From positions 1 through 9,136 of the forward strand of contig CADCRB010000123.1 of assembly GCA_902803745.1 (NCBI GenBank): a DNA stretch of 9,136 bases, in the 5' to 3' direction. Positions within the stretch are counted from its first letter, which is position 1; the number at the start of each line of letters is the position of its first letter. Position numbers and translations under genes: made by a program. The stretch comes from an uncultured Lachnospiraceae bacterium (GTDB taxonomy: Bacteria > Bacillota > Clostridia > Lachnospirales > Lachnospiraceae). The notes under the pieces are model-generated. The model saw nothing but the letters and a program-made list of their open reading frames with translations, did no database searches and was not told the origin of the DNA. Positions 1 to 7,800 of the stretch are shown here, piece by piece.

Positions 1-221
1 CCGGCCGGATGATACGAGACCGGTATATTAAGCTCGTTTATCATAAGGAGCAGATTTGATTTTCTGATCCTGTAAGGACCGCTGTAGATGATAGAAACGT
101 CCTTGCCGTTATTGATGAAGTATCTGTATAAACCGAATGCCGAAGCCAGCGCATCGGGATCCGGATTATCATGACACTGGATCATTATTTTATTGTATTC
201 GAGAAGATCTTTAAGAAGCAT
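1..221 (-). CDS. DHH-family phosphoesterase, N-terminal part (cut by window edge)
   Basis: About 73 N-terminal codons are visible, running off the left edge with no stop. Near the N-terminus the translation carries IMIQCHDNPDPDALASAF, which matches motif I of DHH phosphoesterases (H-x-N-P-D-x-D-A). His17, Asp21 and Asp23 would be metal ligands. Known members (NrnA/RecJ/GdpP-type) use Mn2+ to hydrolyse phosphodiester or phosphate bonds in nanoRNA, pAp or cyclic dinucleotides; which substrate applies cannot be read from this fragment. The second half resembles the strand-helix continuation of the fold, with a YSGPYRIRKSN segment. The start is taken as the ATG at 221; an in-frame GTG at 230 is an alternative, and an in-frame TGA lies just upstream of that. 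Neither start has a strong ribosome site. The ATG lies inside the end of the TIR gene (11-base overlap), which suggests translational coupling. There is no N-terminal signal peptide, so the protein is probably cytosolic. The family call is fairly sure; the exact role is not. Confidence 0.8.
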   Translation of the reverse strand, partial: MLLKDLLEYNKIMIQCHDNPDPDALASAFGLYRYFINNGKDVSIIYSGPYRIRKSNLLLMINELNIPVSYHPA

Positions 222-1089
222 GCCGGTCACCGGATGTCATCATCTCAGAAGAATTCACTTCAGTCAGGTATTTTTTATACAGAAGATCAAATCTCACAAG
301 GACTGCGAGAAGAAAAACCGTAAAAGCAAAAAGAATGAAATGATATGGGATCATAAAACATCCCAGCGCAAATGATATGACAGCGGCAGGGATCACGAAG
401 AGATAGTTAAGTCTCCAGCAAGCGATGACGGTAAGGATGATGATAACCGGACAACCGTAGTAATCCCCGAAAAAGATCAGGAAACAGGCCAGCATACAGA
501 GTGCGACTGCAGCGATCAGTATCAGGCTGCCAAGAAGTCCGCACTCAGGCATTTTCAGAAAATCCCTTTTTGAGACCGGCACATCTCCGGCATTCCGCGG
601 TGCTTTGATGCCGGAATTTGCGGAGTACGGTATACTTTCATAGGGCACCTTGGCCGCATCGTTCTTATCGGGAGGAGCCTGAATTGTATTACAGTCTTTC
701 AATATCGGAGCCTTCATAAGCTCCGAATAAAAAGCATCCTCATCCTTATATTTATACTTATGTATGGCCTGAAGCCGGTTAAGTCTCATTGCCATACCGG
801 CCGGAAGCTCCACGCTATCAAGATAAATGAGGAGACGCTCTTTTCCAAGGTCTCTGGCATAGTTCAGCTCATCCCTGCAGTTGTCCGACTCGAGATAATT
901 GTCGGACAGAAAAGCAATGATCCCTGAGCATTCCTGAAGATGCATAGCGATATTCTCATCCCATTCTGTCCCCGGATCTATCCCGTTATCGTACCAGATG
1001 CTGATCCCGTCATCCATCATACGTTTGATAAGAGGATGTATCCTGTCTGAATCCTTATGGGAATAGCTGATAAAAACGTAATCGCCCAT
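211..1089 (-). CDS. TIR-domain protein with C-terminal multi-pass membrane region
   Basis: This is a 292-residue protein. Residues 3-115 form a TIR domain: it opens with the betaA signature YVFISYSHKD, has a BB-loop-like segment DNGIDPGTEWDE at about 34-45, then IIAFLSDNYLES, and CRDEL at 71-75, where Glu74 sits at the position of the catalytic glutamate of NAD-cleaving TIR domains. A polar linker follows (about 120-180). Then come roughly four hydrophobic segments (about 184-207, 213-227, 229-248, 250-269) and a short polar tail. The TIR domain would face the cytosol. Family knowledge: bacterial TIR domains often hydrolyse NAD+ or make cyclic ADP-ribose-type signals in defence; enzymatic activity here is inferred from the retained Glu. 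AGAGGT (1094-1099) lies 4 bases before the ATG, and a good promoter lies upstream. The gene overlaps the DHH phosphoesterase gene by 11 bases, so the two are almost certainly co-translated. No STAND, SMODS-like sensor or other classic partner is visible in the window. Confidence 0.88.
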   Translation of the reverse strand: MGDYVFISYSHKDSDRIHPLIKRMMDDGISIWYDNGIDPGTEWDENIAMHLQECSGIIAFLSDNYLESDNCRDELNYARDLGKERLLIYLDSVELPAGMAMRLNRLQAIHKYKYKDEDAFYSELMKAPILKDCNTIQAPPDKNDAAKVPYESIPYSANSGIKAPRNAGDVPVSKRDFLKMPECGLLGSLILIAAVALCMLACFLIFFGDYYGCPVIIILTVIACWRLNYLFVIPAAVISFALGCFMIPYHFILFAFTVFLLAVLVRFDLLYKKYLTEVNSSEMMTSGDRHAS

Positions 1090-1166
1090 CTTAACCTCTG
1101 TCTGATCAATTTATAAATGCGGTTCCCCGATGCAGCTGTTCTGTATGTATCGAAATGACTTACATA

Positions 1167-1195
1167 ATTATACTCGCCGTTTTTTTCGGTAGCAA
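1167..1195 (-). promoter_or_regulatory. Sigma-A-type promoter for the TIR-DHH operon
   Basis: On the minus strand, TTGCTA (1195-1190) is followed by a 17-base spacer and a perfect TATAAT (1172-1167). The predicted transcript would start near 1160, giving a leader of about 70 bases before the TIR ATG at 1089. The spacer contains a run of seven A flanked by CCG and CGG. The call rests on the consensus match, the ideal spacing and the position upstream of the TIR gene. Confidence 0.65.
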
Positions 1196-1219
1196 GTGAT
1201 ACTCCGTAAAATACTTCTG

Positions 1220-1248
1220 TTGTAGAGGGGCCGGTTTCATTGTAGAAT
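1220..1248 (+). promoter_or_regulatory. Possible promoter for the lipoprotein operon
   Basis: TTGTAG (1220-1225), a 17-base spacer and TAGAAT (1243-1248; five of six bases match TATAAT) lie about 60 bases before the peptidase ATG. The -35 match is poor, so this would be a weak or activated promoter. TTGTAGA occurs twice, at 1220-1226 and 1240-1246, exactly 20 bp apart. Confidence 0.35.
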
Positions 1249-1294
1249 AAGCAGTGGAGCATTTGTATTAATGGTTTGTTAATTGGGTTCTTCC

Positions 1295-1301
1295 GGAAAG
1301 G
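1295..1301 (+). promoter_or_regulatory. Ribosome binding site fixing the peptidase start
   Basis: GGAAAGG ends 7 bases before the ATG at 1309. It decides in favour of that ATG, which begins a textbook lipoprotein signal peptide, over the in-frame TTG at 1276. Starting at 1276 would put eleven extra residues before the Lys-rich n-region. Confidence 0.6.
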
Positions 1302-1308
1302 TACAGAA

Positions 1309-3363
1309 ATGAAAAAGAAAACCGTTGAACTGTTCCTTCTATTGCCGGTCATTGCTTCATTGCTCTTATCCTGCGGCAAGCCTGCCGCCAAATCAGTCCA
1401 AAGATGTTCGCTAATAGACAATATGGAAAGCGGAGAAAGTGAAGATGATGGCGGTATCAAACTGTCGGACCGTCCGGTAGATGTATATGAAGGACATCTT
1501 GATACTGTAGTAATGATCTATCTGGTCGGCTCAAACCTTGAGTCGGAGAATGGTCTGGCTACGACAGATCTTCAGGAGATCCAGGCTGCCATAGAGTCTG
1601 CCGGTGATCCGGAAGCCGGAGTAAAGATCATAGTAGAGACAGGCGGATGCTGTCAGTGGGCAGGAGCCTATGATATAGATCCGGAAAAACTGCAGCGCTT
1701 TGAGGTAGGAAAGGATGGGCTGGTGCTTAAGGACGAGCTGGATGCCGCTAATATGGCAAATCCTCACACTCTGGCAGATTTTATGGACTACGGCTTCAGA
1801 GCCTATCCCGCTGACCATTATGATCTTATTCTATGGGATCATGGCGGAGGCTCGGTCATGGGCTTCGGCTCAGATGAGCTGTATTCAGGCTCTATGATGA
1901 GGCTCCCTCAGCTGCAGAAGGCATTTGAATCAGTGAAGGGACACTTCGACTTTATAGGCTTTGATGCGTGCCTCATGGCGACAGTCGAGACGGCTTATAT
2001 GCTTTCGCCTTATGCCGACTACATGATCGCCTCGGAGGAATTTGAGCCCGGCGACGGATGGTATTACACGAACTGGGTCAGTCTTCTATATCAGGATCCG
2101 AAGACCTCCGCTGTAACGCTGGGCCAGCAGATCATAGATGATTTTGCAGCATCCAATGAAGAAAGCGGTGACATGTATACTCTGTCGATGATAGACCTTA
2201 AGAAGATCGGTGAGGTTTATAATGCTCTCCTGACCTTTGCGGGCGGGTCGAACAAGGCGCTTGAGAATCAGCAGTACGGCGCGTTATCCAAAGCAAGGAG
2301 TGATGCCAGAGACTTCGGCAACGGCAATTATGAGCAGGTGGATATCGTAGATTTTGCGGCCAAATCCAATGTGGACGGTACCGCGAATCTGGAGCAGGCA
2401 GTATCGGATTCCGTGGTTTATTCCCGGACTAATCTGATGAACGCTAATGGTCTTGCCATGTACTATCCCTGCTCATATCTTGAAGAATATGACCAGATGG
2501 AGGGTATCTTCAGGGCTCTTGATTTTGATCCGTCATATACGGACAGTCTGTCAGGCTTCTGTACCGTAATGGCACAGGCTTATGAGGAGACGGAGGACGG
2601 CGGAGAGTATTCGGATGAGGAATGGTACAGGGCTGATGTGGAAGGTCTGTATAAAGGAAAGACCAATCTGGGACTCCCTGCAGTGCTTACCTTTAAGGAG
2701 GTTGACGGAAAGCAGATCCTGGATATCACCCCCGAACAGTTTGATAATATGACTTACTGCGCGATGGAGGTGTGGAGCGACTACGGTGAAGGTATCATAA
2801 AGCTCGGAAAGGATGACAGCTGGGGTCTGACCGAGGACGGAGACCATATAGTCGCATCTTTTGACGGTAGCTGGATGTCTGTAAATGATACCTGGGTTCC
2901 GTATAACATGGAGGAGATCGGGGTAAAGACAGACGGAACCTCCTATCAGTACGGATATTGCAATGCCAGGCTCAACGGCAAGACTGATATAAGATTACGG
3001 GTAGAGGTGCTCGCATACGAGAACGGTGAAAATGTTGCCAGAACCTGCGGCTATTGGGTAACCGACGAAATGAAACAGGAGGGAGGCGACTCGGTACGTA
3101 ATCTCAGGCAGTTTGAAAAAGGCGATAAGATCGAGTTCATGGCATCCTGGATCGAAGATGGAACGGATGAAGTACAATACGGTCCCATATCCAAAAAGAT
3201 AAAAGCATGGAAGGATCTTAAGGTAGGCTATGGTCTTATCCAGAGCGACAAGGTTGTGGTGCGCTTTGAGCTTGAAGACATATATAAGAATAAGTATGAT
3301 ACGGACTATCTTGAGATCGCTAATGATTATAAAGATACATATAACGAGGTATTTGGAGGTTAA
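1309..3363 (+). CDS. Clostripain-family (C11) cysteine peptidase, lipoprotein
   Basis: This is a 684-residue exported lipoprotein. A KKK n-region, a hydrophobic core and the lipobox LLSC (Cys22) predict lipid anchoring after signal peptidase II cleavage. After an acidic linker (about 35-62), the peptidase domain spans about 65-425. It opens with VVMIYLVGSNLES and contains WDHGGG, with catalytic His178, and FDACLM, with catalytic Cys221 and Asp219 two residues before it, as in C11 enzymes. C11 peptidases (clostripain, PmC11) belong to clan CD with caspases and gingipains, generally cut after basic residues, and can self-cleave between the catalytic His and Cys. Arg198, Lys204 and Lys210 lie in that interval here, but cleavage is inference. 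Residues about 440-684 form a beta-rich C-terminal region with no clear family match. The gene is followed after 5 bp by a second lipoprotein gene, so the two probably form an operon and act together at the outer face of the membrane. Substrate unknown. Confidence 0.88.
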   Translation: MKKKTVELFLLLPVIASLLLSCGKPAAKSVQRCSLIDNMESGESEDDGGIKLSDRPVDVYEGHLDTVVMIYLVGSNLESENGLATTDLQEIQAAIESAGDPEAGVKIIVETGGCCQWAGAYDIDPEKLQRFEVGKDGLVLKDELDAANMANPHTLADFMDYGFRAYPADHYDLILWDHGGGSVMGFGSDELYSGSMMRLPQLQKAFESVKGHFDFIGFDACLMATVETAYMLSPYADYMIASEEFEPGDGWYYTNWVSLLYQDPKTSAVTLGQQIIDDFAASNEESGDMYTLSMIDLKKIGEVYNALLTFAGGSNKALENQQYGALSKARSDARDFGNGNYEQVDIVDFAAKSNVDGTANLEQAVSDSVVYSRTNLMNANGLAMYYPCSYLEEYDQMEGIFRALDFDPSYTDSLSGFCTVMAQAYEETEDGGEYSDEEWYRADVEGLYKGKTNLGLPAVLTFKEVDGKQILDITPEQFDNMTYCAMEVWSDYGEGIIKLGKDDSWGLTEDGDHIVASFDGSWMSVNDTWVPYNMEEIGVKTDGTSYQYGYCNARLNGKTDIRLRVEVLAYENGENVARTCGYWVTDEMKQEGGDSVRNLRQFEKGDKIEFMASWIEDGTDEVQYGPISKKIKAWKDLKVGYGLIQSDKVVVRFELEDIYKNKYDTDYLEIANDYKDTYNEVFGG

Positions 3364-3368
3364 CGGAC

Positions 3369-4766
3369 ATGAGAAAAAAATCGTTACTATCGGTTTCACT
3401 GGCTGCTATGCTCGTTATGCTCAGCGCCTGCGGAGGAGGTGATGCGACAGCGAACAGCGAACCCGCCACCCGGACTGCAGAAGCTGCCACCCAAACTGCG
3501 GAAGCCGGAACGGAAGCCACGGCGGAAGTCTCGGCCAATGCTGAGGAGCACAAGGAGCAGGCCGCAGTGACAAGGGATGCAGGAGGACTCGGAGGAGATA
3601 AGGCAGAGTCGGATCTTCCCTTCTACGTGGGAGAATGGAGATTTGACGGTTACGCCATCTATCTGAGCATCGGCGATGACAGCAGATGGTCAGCATACAA
3701 TGCCAGCGGCAAGGTGACTCACAGCGGTGATTACTATGACAATGGTGACGGACTGACGATGTCCTATGATGACGGAAGCGATGATAATACGTATACCTTT
3801 ACTGATGATAACGGGCTCAAGGATGAAGACGGCAACACGCTCAGTAAGGTTGATAAAATGATCTTCCTGCCTACCAAGGATGATCCACTCAATGAGACAT
3901 ATTATTTCGATACCAATTTCAAGGATGTGTCAGTCAACTATCCTGATACGTTAACGACTTATAAGAGAGAAGGGATGAAAGACACAGTCCTGTTTTCTCC
4001 CACTGTGGGTGCAAAGACCGGAGATGCACGCTGCAGTATACAGATAACTCATGAGCAGCTCACCGGAAAACAGAGAAAGCTGCAATGCGGCTCGGGACCG
4101 GCCAAGGGCGTTATGGTGAATCTGCTTAATAATGTACTGGAGCATCATTACAAGAAATACCTTCTGAAGACCATCAGCACGGATTTCAAGGATTGCGGCA
4201 CATACTACAGTATCACCGGATATACATGGTTTGACAGTAATATATTCGAGAATAATGACGGAAAGCTTTATCGCGGTGTCTGCCAGATGCGGTATTACGG
4301 TCCTACCGGCTATTTCGTAGCCATCATCACGATAGGTACACCGGAACGCATTGATGAATACTATGAGCTCAGCCAGAAGATAATGGATACCTACAGCTAT
4401 AAATCTGACTGGAACACATCACCCAAGACAGTACCGAGCAAGCCCGGCAAGCCTTCAGGCAAGAACGGCAGCGATCCCGGAGATTACGGTACTGCATATT
4501 ACTGGACTGATGCGGATGGTGACATATGGTACTGGAACGGCTCAAATAATGAATTCATAAGCTACGGCAGCAACGGATATATTGATGACGGGCAGTATTA
4601 TGAGTCCAATGATGCGGGATGGGACGATGAAGATTATTACGAGGACAACGACGCAGGATGGAATTATTACGATGATTACGACATCTATTCCGATCCGGGA
4701 GACGGATATGATTCCTGGTCCGATCCGGGAGATTATGAGGAATATTCAGGCTGGGATGATTATTGA
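3369..4766 (+). CDS. Lipoprotein with acidic aromatic-rich repetitive tail, function unknown
   Basis: This is a 465-residue lipoprotein. The signal peptide ends in the lipobox LSAC (Cys21), followed by GGG and a low-complexity Ala/Thr/Glu linker (about 25-75). Residues about 80-178 look like a small beta-barrel or lipocalin-like module (YVGEWRFDGYAIYLSIGDD, then GxY and DGxG repeats). Residues about 178-348 form an alpha/beta region that begins VSVNYPDTL and ends in an amphipathic helix, loosely resembling PsbP/Mog1-type folds; that resemblance is only an impression. A Pro/Lys/Gly linker (about 350-372) leads to an Asp/Tyr/Trp/Gly-rich tail with short repeats. GGAGGT (3355-3360), overlapping the end of the peptidase gene, lies 8 bases before the ATG. 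The protein should sit on the outer face of the membrane with the C11 peptidase. It could be a substrate, partner or wall-binding factor for it, but nothing in the sequence decides this. Confidence 0.8.
   Translation: MRKKSLLSVSLAAMLVMLSACGGGDATANSEPATRTAEAATQTAEAGTEATAEVSANAEEHKEQAAVTRDAGGLGGDKAESDLPFYVGEWRFDGYAIYLSIGDDSRWSAYNASGKVTHSGDYYDNGDGLTMSYDDGSDDNTYTFTDDNGLKDEDGNTLSKVDKMIFLPTKDDPLNETYYFDTNFKDVSVNYPDTLTTYKREGMKDTVLFSPTVGAKTGDARCSIQITHEQLTGKQRKLQCGSGPAKGVMVNLLNNVLEHHYKKYLLKTISTDFKDCGTYYSITGYTWFDSNIFENNDGKLYRGVCQMRYYGPTGYFVAIITIGTPERIDEYYELSQKIMDTYSYKSDWNTSPKTVPSKPGKPSGKNGSDPGDYGTAYYWTDADGDIWYWNGSNNEFISYGSNGYIDDGQYYESNDAGWDDEDYYEDNDAGWNYYDDYDIYSDPGDGYDSWSDPGDYEEYSGWDDY
4608..4763 (+). 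repeat. Acidic Tyr/Trp/Gly repeat tail inside the lipoprotein gene
   Basis: Two 13-residue units begin NDAGW (residues 414 and 427; 39-base period). Two units beginning SDPGD follow (residues 441 and 451; 30-base period), and the 14 bases TCCGATCCGGGAGA recur exactly at 4689 and 4719. A third SDPGDY copy lies upstream at residue 368 (codon at 4470). The tail has many Asp/Glu, Tyr and Trp residues and no Lys or Arg, so it is strongly acidic and aromatic. Such tails may bind cations, wall polymers or glycans; this is inference. Confidence 0.75.
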
Positions 4767-4768
4767 TT

Positions 4769-4812
4769 AAAAAAAAGCGGAGCCTGTACGAAAAACGGTA
4801 CAGGCTCCGCTT
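4769..4812 (-). terminator. Rho-independent terminator of the 1329-residue gene
   Basis: A perfect 15-bp stem (4775-4789 with 4798-4812) encloses an 8-base loop. On the minus strand it is followed by eight T residues (4776-4769, the first two being the stem's last pairs). It begins 9 bases after the TGA of the leftward large gene, the classic arrangement. Read rightward, the same hairpin lies 8 bases after the lipoprotein stop, but the 3' flank TTGATAAATC is not a good U-tract. It is therefore a strong leftward terminator and at best a weak rightward one. Confidence 0.92.
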
Positions 4813-4821
4813 GATAAATCA

Positions 4822-7800
4822 TCATGCCTTCCATTCAAAGGCATCAAGGCTCCAGTCTTCAGGATTGTTTCTCAGCTCATGGATGTACTCATTATCCGAT
4901 AGCGAGAGTCTCGATTTGGCACGGAGAATAAGATCGAACCTTTTATCCAGAAACTCACTCAGCTCCTCCAGCTGAGCCGCCTTCTTTTTCAGCTCTTCTC
5001 TGGCTTCATCCCTGATATAGTCTTCGCAGTCAAGCACGAGATCTATTACACTATTCAAATATGATGCTTTTTTCCTTAGAGATGAAAACCCTTTCATATC
5101 CTGATCATAATTATCAGGATCCGGCGGATCAGAGGGCTGTCTCGTAGTATTAAGCGGTTTTCTCGCCTTAAGTATAGCGCTGCCCTGCCCGGAGCGGGCA
5201 AACTGCTCCAGATCACTGTATGCACGGTTCACATGCTGTATTGTCTCTGTCAGAGCCTTTCCAAGCTCGGCAGGGTCTGCAGTATCTGCTTCTTTCAGGA
5301 CGACCAGATTTTTGATCTGACCTGCAGTCTCTTCTTTTAATGCTTTATCAGCTTCTTCGCTTACTTCAGCTCCCTCATCCTCTTCCTTAAATAATGGTAT
5401 GACAAGGCATCCCGCATCAGACAGAAATTCCCTCTCCCCCTGACTCAAATCCTTTGACTCACCAAGTGAATCCACTGTATCCTTTCCAAGCCTTTGGATC
5501 ATTGCCTTATAAGCATCCGATTCATCCTGATCAGCAGACATGGCAGCATTCATCCGGCTCCGCTGATCTCCGATCGTTATTTTCTTAGCCTCGTTATATG
5601 CAGCATCCTCTGCCTCTCTGGCTGCTTTCTGGGTTTCCATGTCTAATATTTCATCCTTACTGACCTCTGTCCATTTCCCGGAAGCATCTTCCGAAGCGAT
5701 GGTTTCACGGACTTTTACCTTGCTTTCAAATCGGACTTTACCTGAATCATGGTATCCTTCCTCCTCAATACATTTTATCATCCCATTGATGTGAGACATT
5801 ATCGTAAATATGGCGGGCTCAGACATCCTCTTATGGTTTAGCTGGAAATATGTCGTGCCCAGATAACCGCTTATTCGATCCATTGATTCTAAAGAAGCCT
5901 CTTTCATAAGTCCTTCATAGTGCTGGATGCGGTCCATGATATATTGCCGCACCTGCGGAGACTTCTTATCCATATCCTCTGTCAGGGCAAGCTTGTAACG
6001 CTCCAGATTTGCCTTTGTTTCACTGATATAGAAAGGCTCCATATAATCACGAAGCTCTATAAGGCGCTCAAGAGCTGTCTCATGATCTGGAGTGTCTGTG
6101 GGATCCATTATCCGGCCAAGGTGGTTTCTGATCTCATTCATTACAGGATCATCGTCCTTTTCTCCGCCGAGGATCTCCAGGATCTTCGCTTCGTTCGCCG
6201 CTATCTCAACGCTCGTATCAGGTTTTTTTACAGTCTCAAGGATCTCCTCAGCACGCCTGTCGATCTCCTCTCTTCGCCTCTCGATAAGCTGATCCATTGA
6301 GTCAAGATCACGCTGTAATTCAGCCTCTCTTTGCTGCAAACGGACAAACTCCGCCTGTGGAGCTTTCCATTTTCTGTCGGCAACACTTGCAAGCTCTATC
6401 CTTATGGCGTGAGCGGCTGCAGTATAGGACGATAGCTGCATACCTTTCCAGAGATCCTGTTTGATCGCATTTCTTTGCTGCTCACGTGTCTCAAAAAACG
6501 GCGATTCATAGTATTCTTTTCTGACATATTTATCCAGATAATCATAGCGTTGCCCTGCATCAGCAGGCACTTCTCCAGCCCCTTCGGAGGACGCGGCTAT
6601 GGGCTTCATCCCCGGGACAAAACCTTTTTTCTCCTCGCCCCAGATCATATAGCTGTAATCAGATCCTGTTCTGAAATCCTCTACTCTGCTTGTATCCTTT
6701 GCCCAGTCCTCGATCCGGGAATTATATCCCTTTCTCATAAGCTGCACGCGATAGTCTACAAAGCTCAAAGCCCTGTTCATAAAGAGCCACTTATCAAAAA
6801 GCTTTTTATGAAGATCCTTATGTTCCGGCTCCTGCTCTATCTGATCCAGGATATCGCTTCTTTTAAGCATGCTGCTGACCAGATCTCTCAAAAGCCTCGC
6901 CTTCCTTTCAAAGGTAGGCATGCCTCCCGTATGACTGAATATCTCCTCATGCCTCTTTGCCGTAAAGATCTCGGCAGTTTCTCCTTCATTCATCATGAAG
7001 CAGATATCTTCGAAGGCATCCTCTACGAGACCAAGTTCTCCCTTTATTGCTTTCTTCACTTCTTCGGGCGAGGCCTTGCTGTCACGTATGGTATCTATGC
7101 CCTTCATATGATGCTTAAACTCCTCTTTTCTGGCATTGACATCCTGGATCTCGCCCACCATGCCTCCGTAAAATTTCTGTGACAGGACAGTCATATCCGA
7201 GCATCTTTCCAGCAATTCAATAGCCTGCTCTTCATTCGCCGCTTCGAATTCCGGATCTTTCAATAATTCCCTGCAAACTGTGGAACAGGCTCCCTCTATG
7301 TGAAGTTTTTCAGTGTAGCTCTGCAGCTCATATCCTGTTTTGGCAATAGCATATTCGTGCGTTCTTTTTTTCTGCCATAAACTTCTGGTAAAAGTGCTGA
7401 TATCAGGCACTTCGCTTTCAAGGCCTACTCTTTCCGCTATTGACCTTTGAACAAGCTTTTTCTCTGTTTCCTCCGGCCCGGGGATCACATTACTCATTGG
7501 GAAGGGGTTTCTGATATCTACACCAAAATGCTCCTTAAGATATCCGGCGTGAGCAGAAACAGTATTATATTGCTCACCACGGGGATCAAGCAGATATCTG
7601 ACACAGAGAAGACTTGCATCTGCATGAAATTTGAGAGCATCCAGCTCCATTTGCATTGACTTCTTAAAGCTCAGCAAACCGTTTACCATGACAGCTTCAG
7701 ATCCATATGACTCTGAATTGGCCCTTTCGTAAATAAGATCTTTTGTCGGATCAGGTATGACCTTTCGGTTTCTAAGCTCTCTGTCAGAAGGTGCAGCGCC

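Larger units (their letters stand above)
1090..1308. other. Divergent intergenic region between TIR and C11 peptidase genes
   Basis: This 219-bp stretch separates two divergent operons and is AT-richer than the genes around it. It holds the leftward promoter at 1167-1195, a weaker rightward promoter candidate at 1220-1248, and the ribosome sites of both flanking genes. I see no tRNA, riboswitch or strong hairpin. Reading frames that cross it on either strand lack a ribosome site and overlap the promoters, so they were not called as genes. Confidence 0.6.

Noticed and set aside
223..233. CCGGT-C-ACCGG inverted repeat just before the DHH start
   Set aside because: Five-base arms with a one-base centre inside coding sequence are too short to support an operator or hairpin.
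1276..1308. TTG start adding eleven residues to the C11 peptidase
   Set aside because: GGAAAGG at 1295-1301 and the lipoprotein signal peptide both fit the ATG at 1309.
1017..1460. Minus-strand open frame of 147 codons across the intergenic region
   Set aside because: It overlaps the TIR start, both promoter regions and the peptidase signal peptide. It has no ribosome site and no recognisable composition.
1309..3363. C11 peptidase as a cytosolic caspase-like defence effector beside the TIR gene
   Set aside because: The clear signal peptide and lipobox place it outside the cytosol, and C11 lipoproteins of this kind are common exported peptidases in clostridia.
5920..6300. Plus-strand 126-codon open frame
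   Set aside because: It is antisense to the coiled-coil part of the large gene; its Leu/Ser/Ile-rich composition is what antisense of Glu/Arg-rich helix gives.
6475..7182. Plus-strand 235-codon open frame
   Set aside because: It lies wholly inside the 1329-residue gene on the other strand, has no good ribosome site and looks like an antisense shadow.
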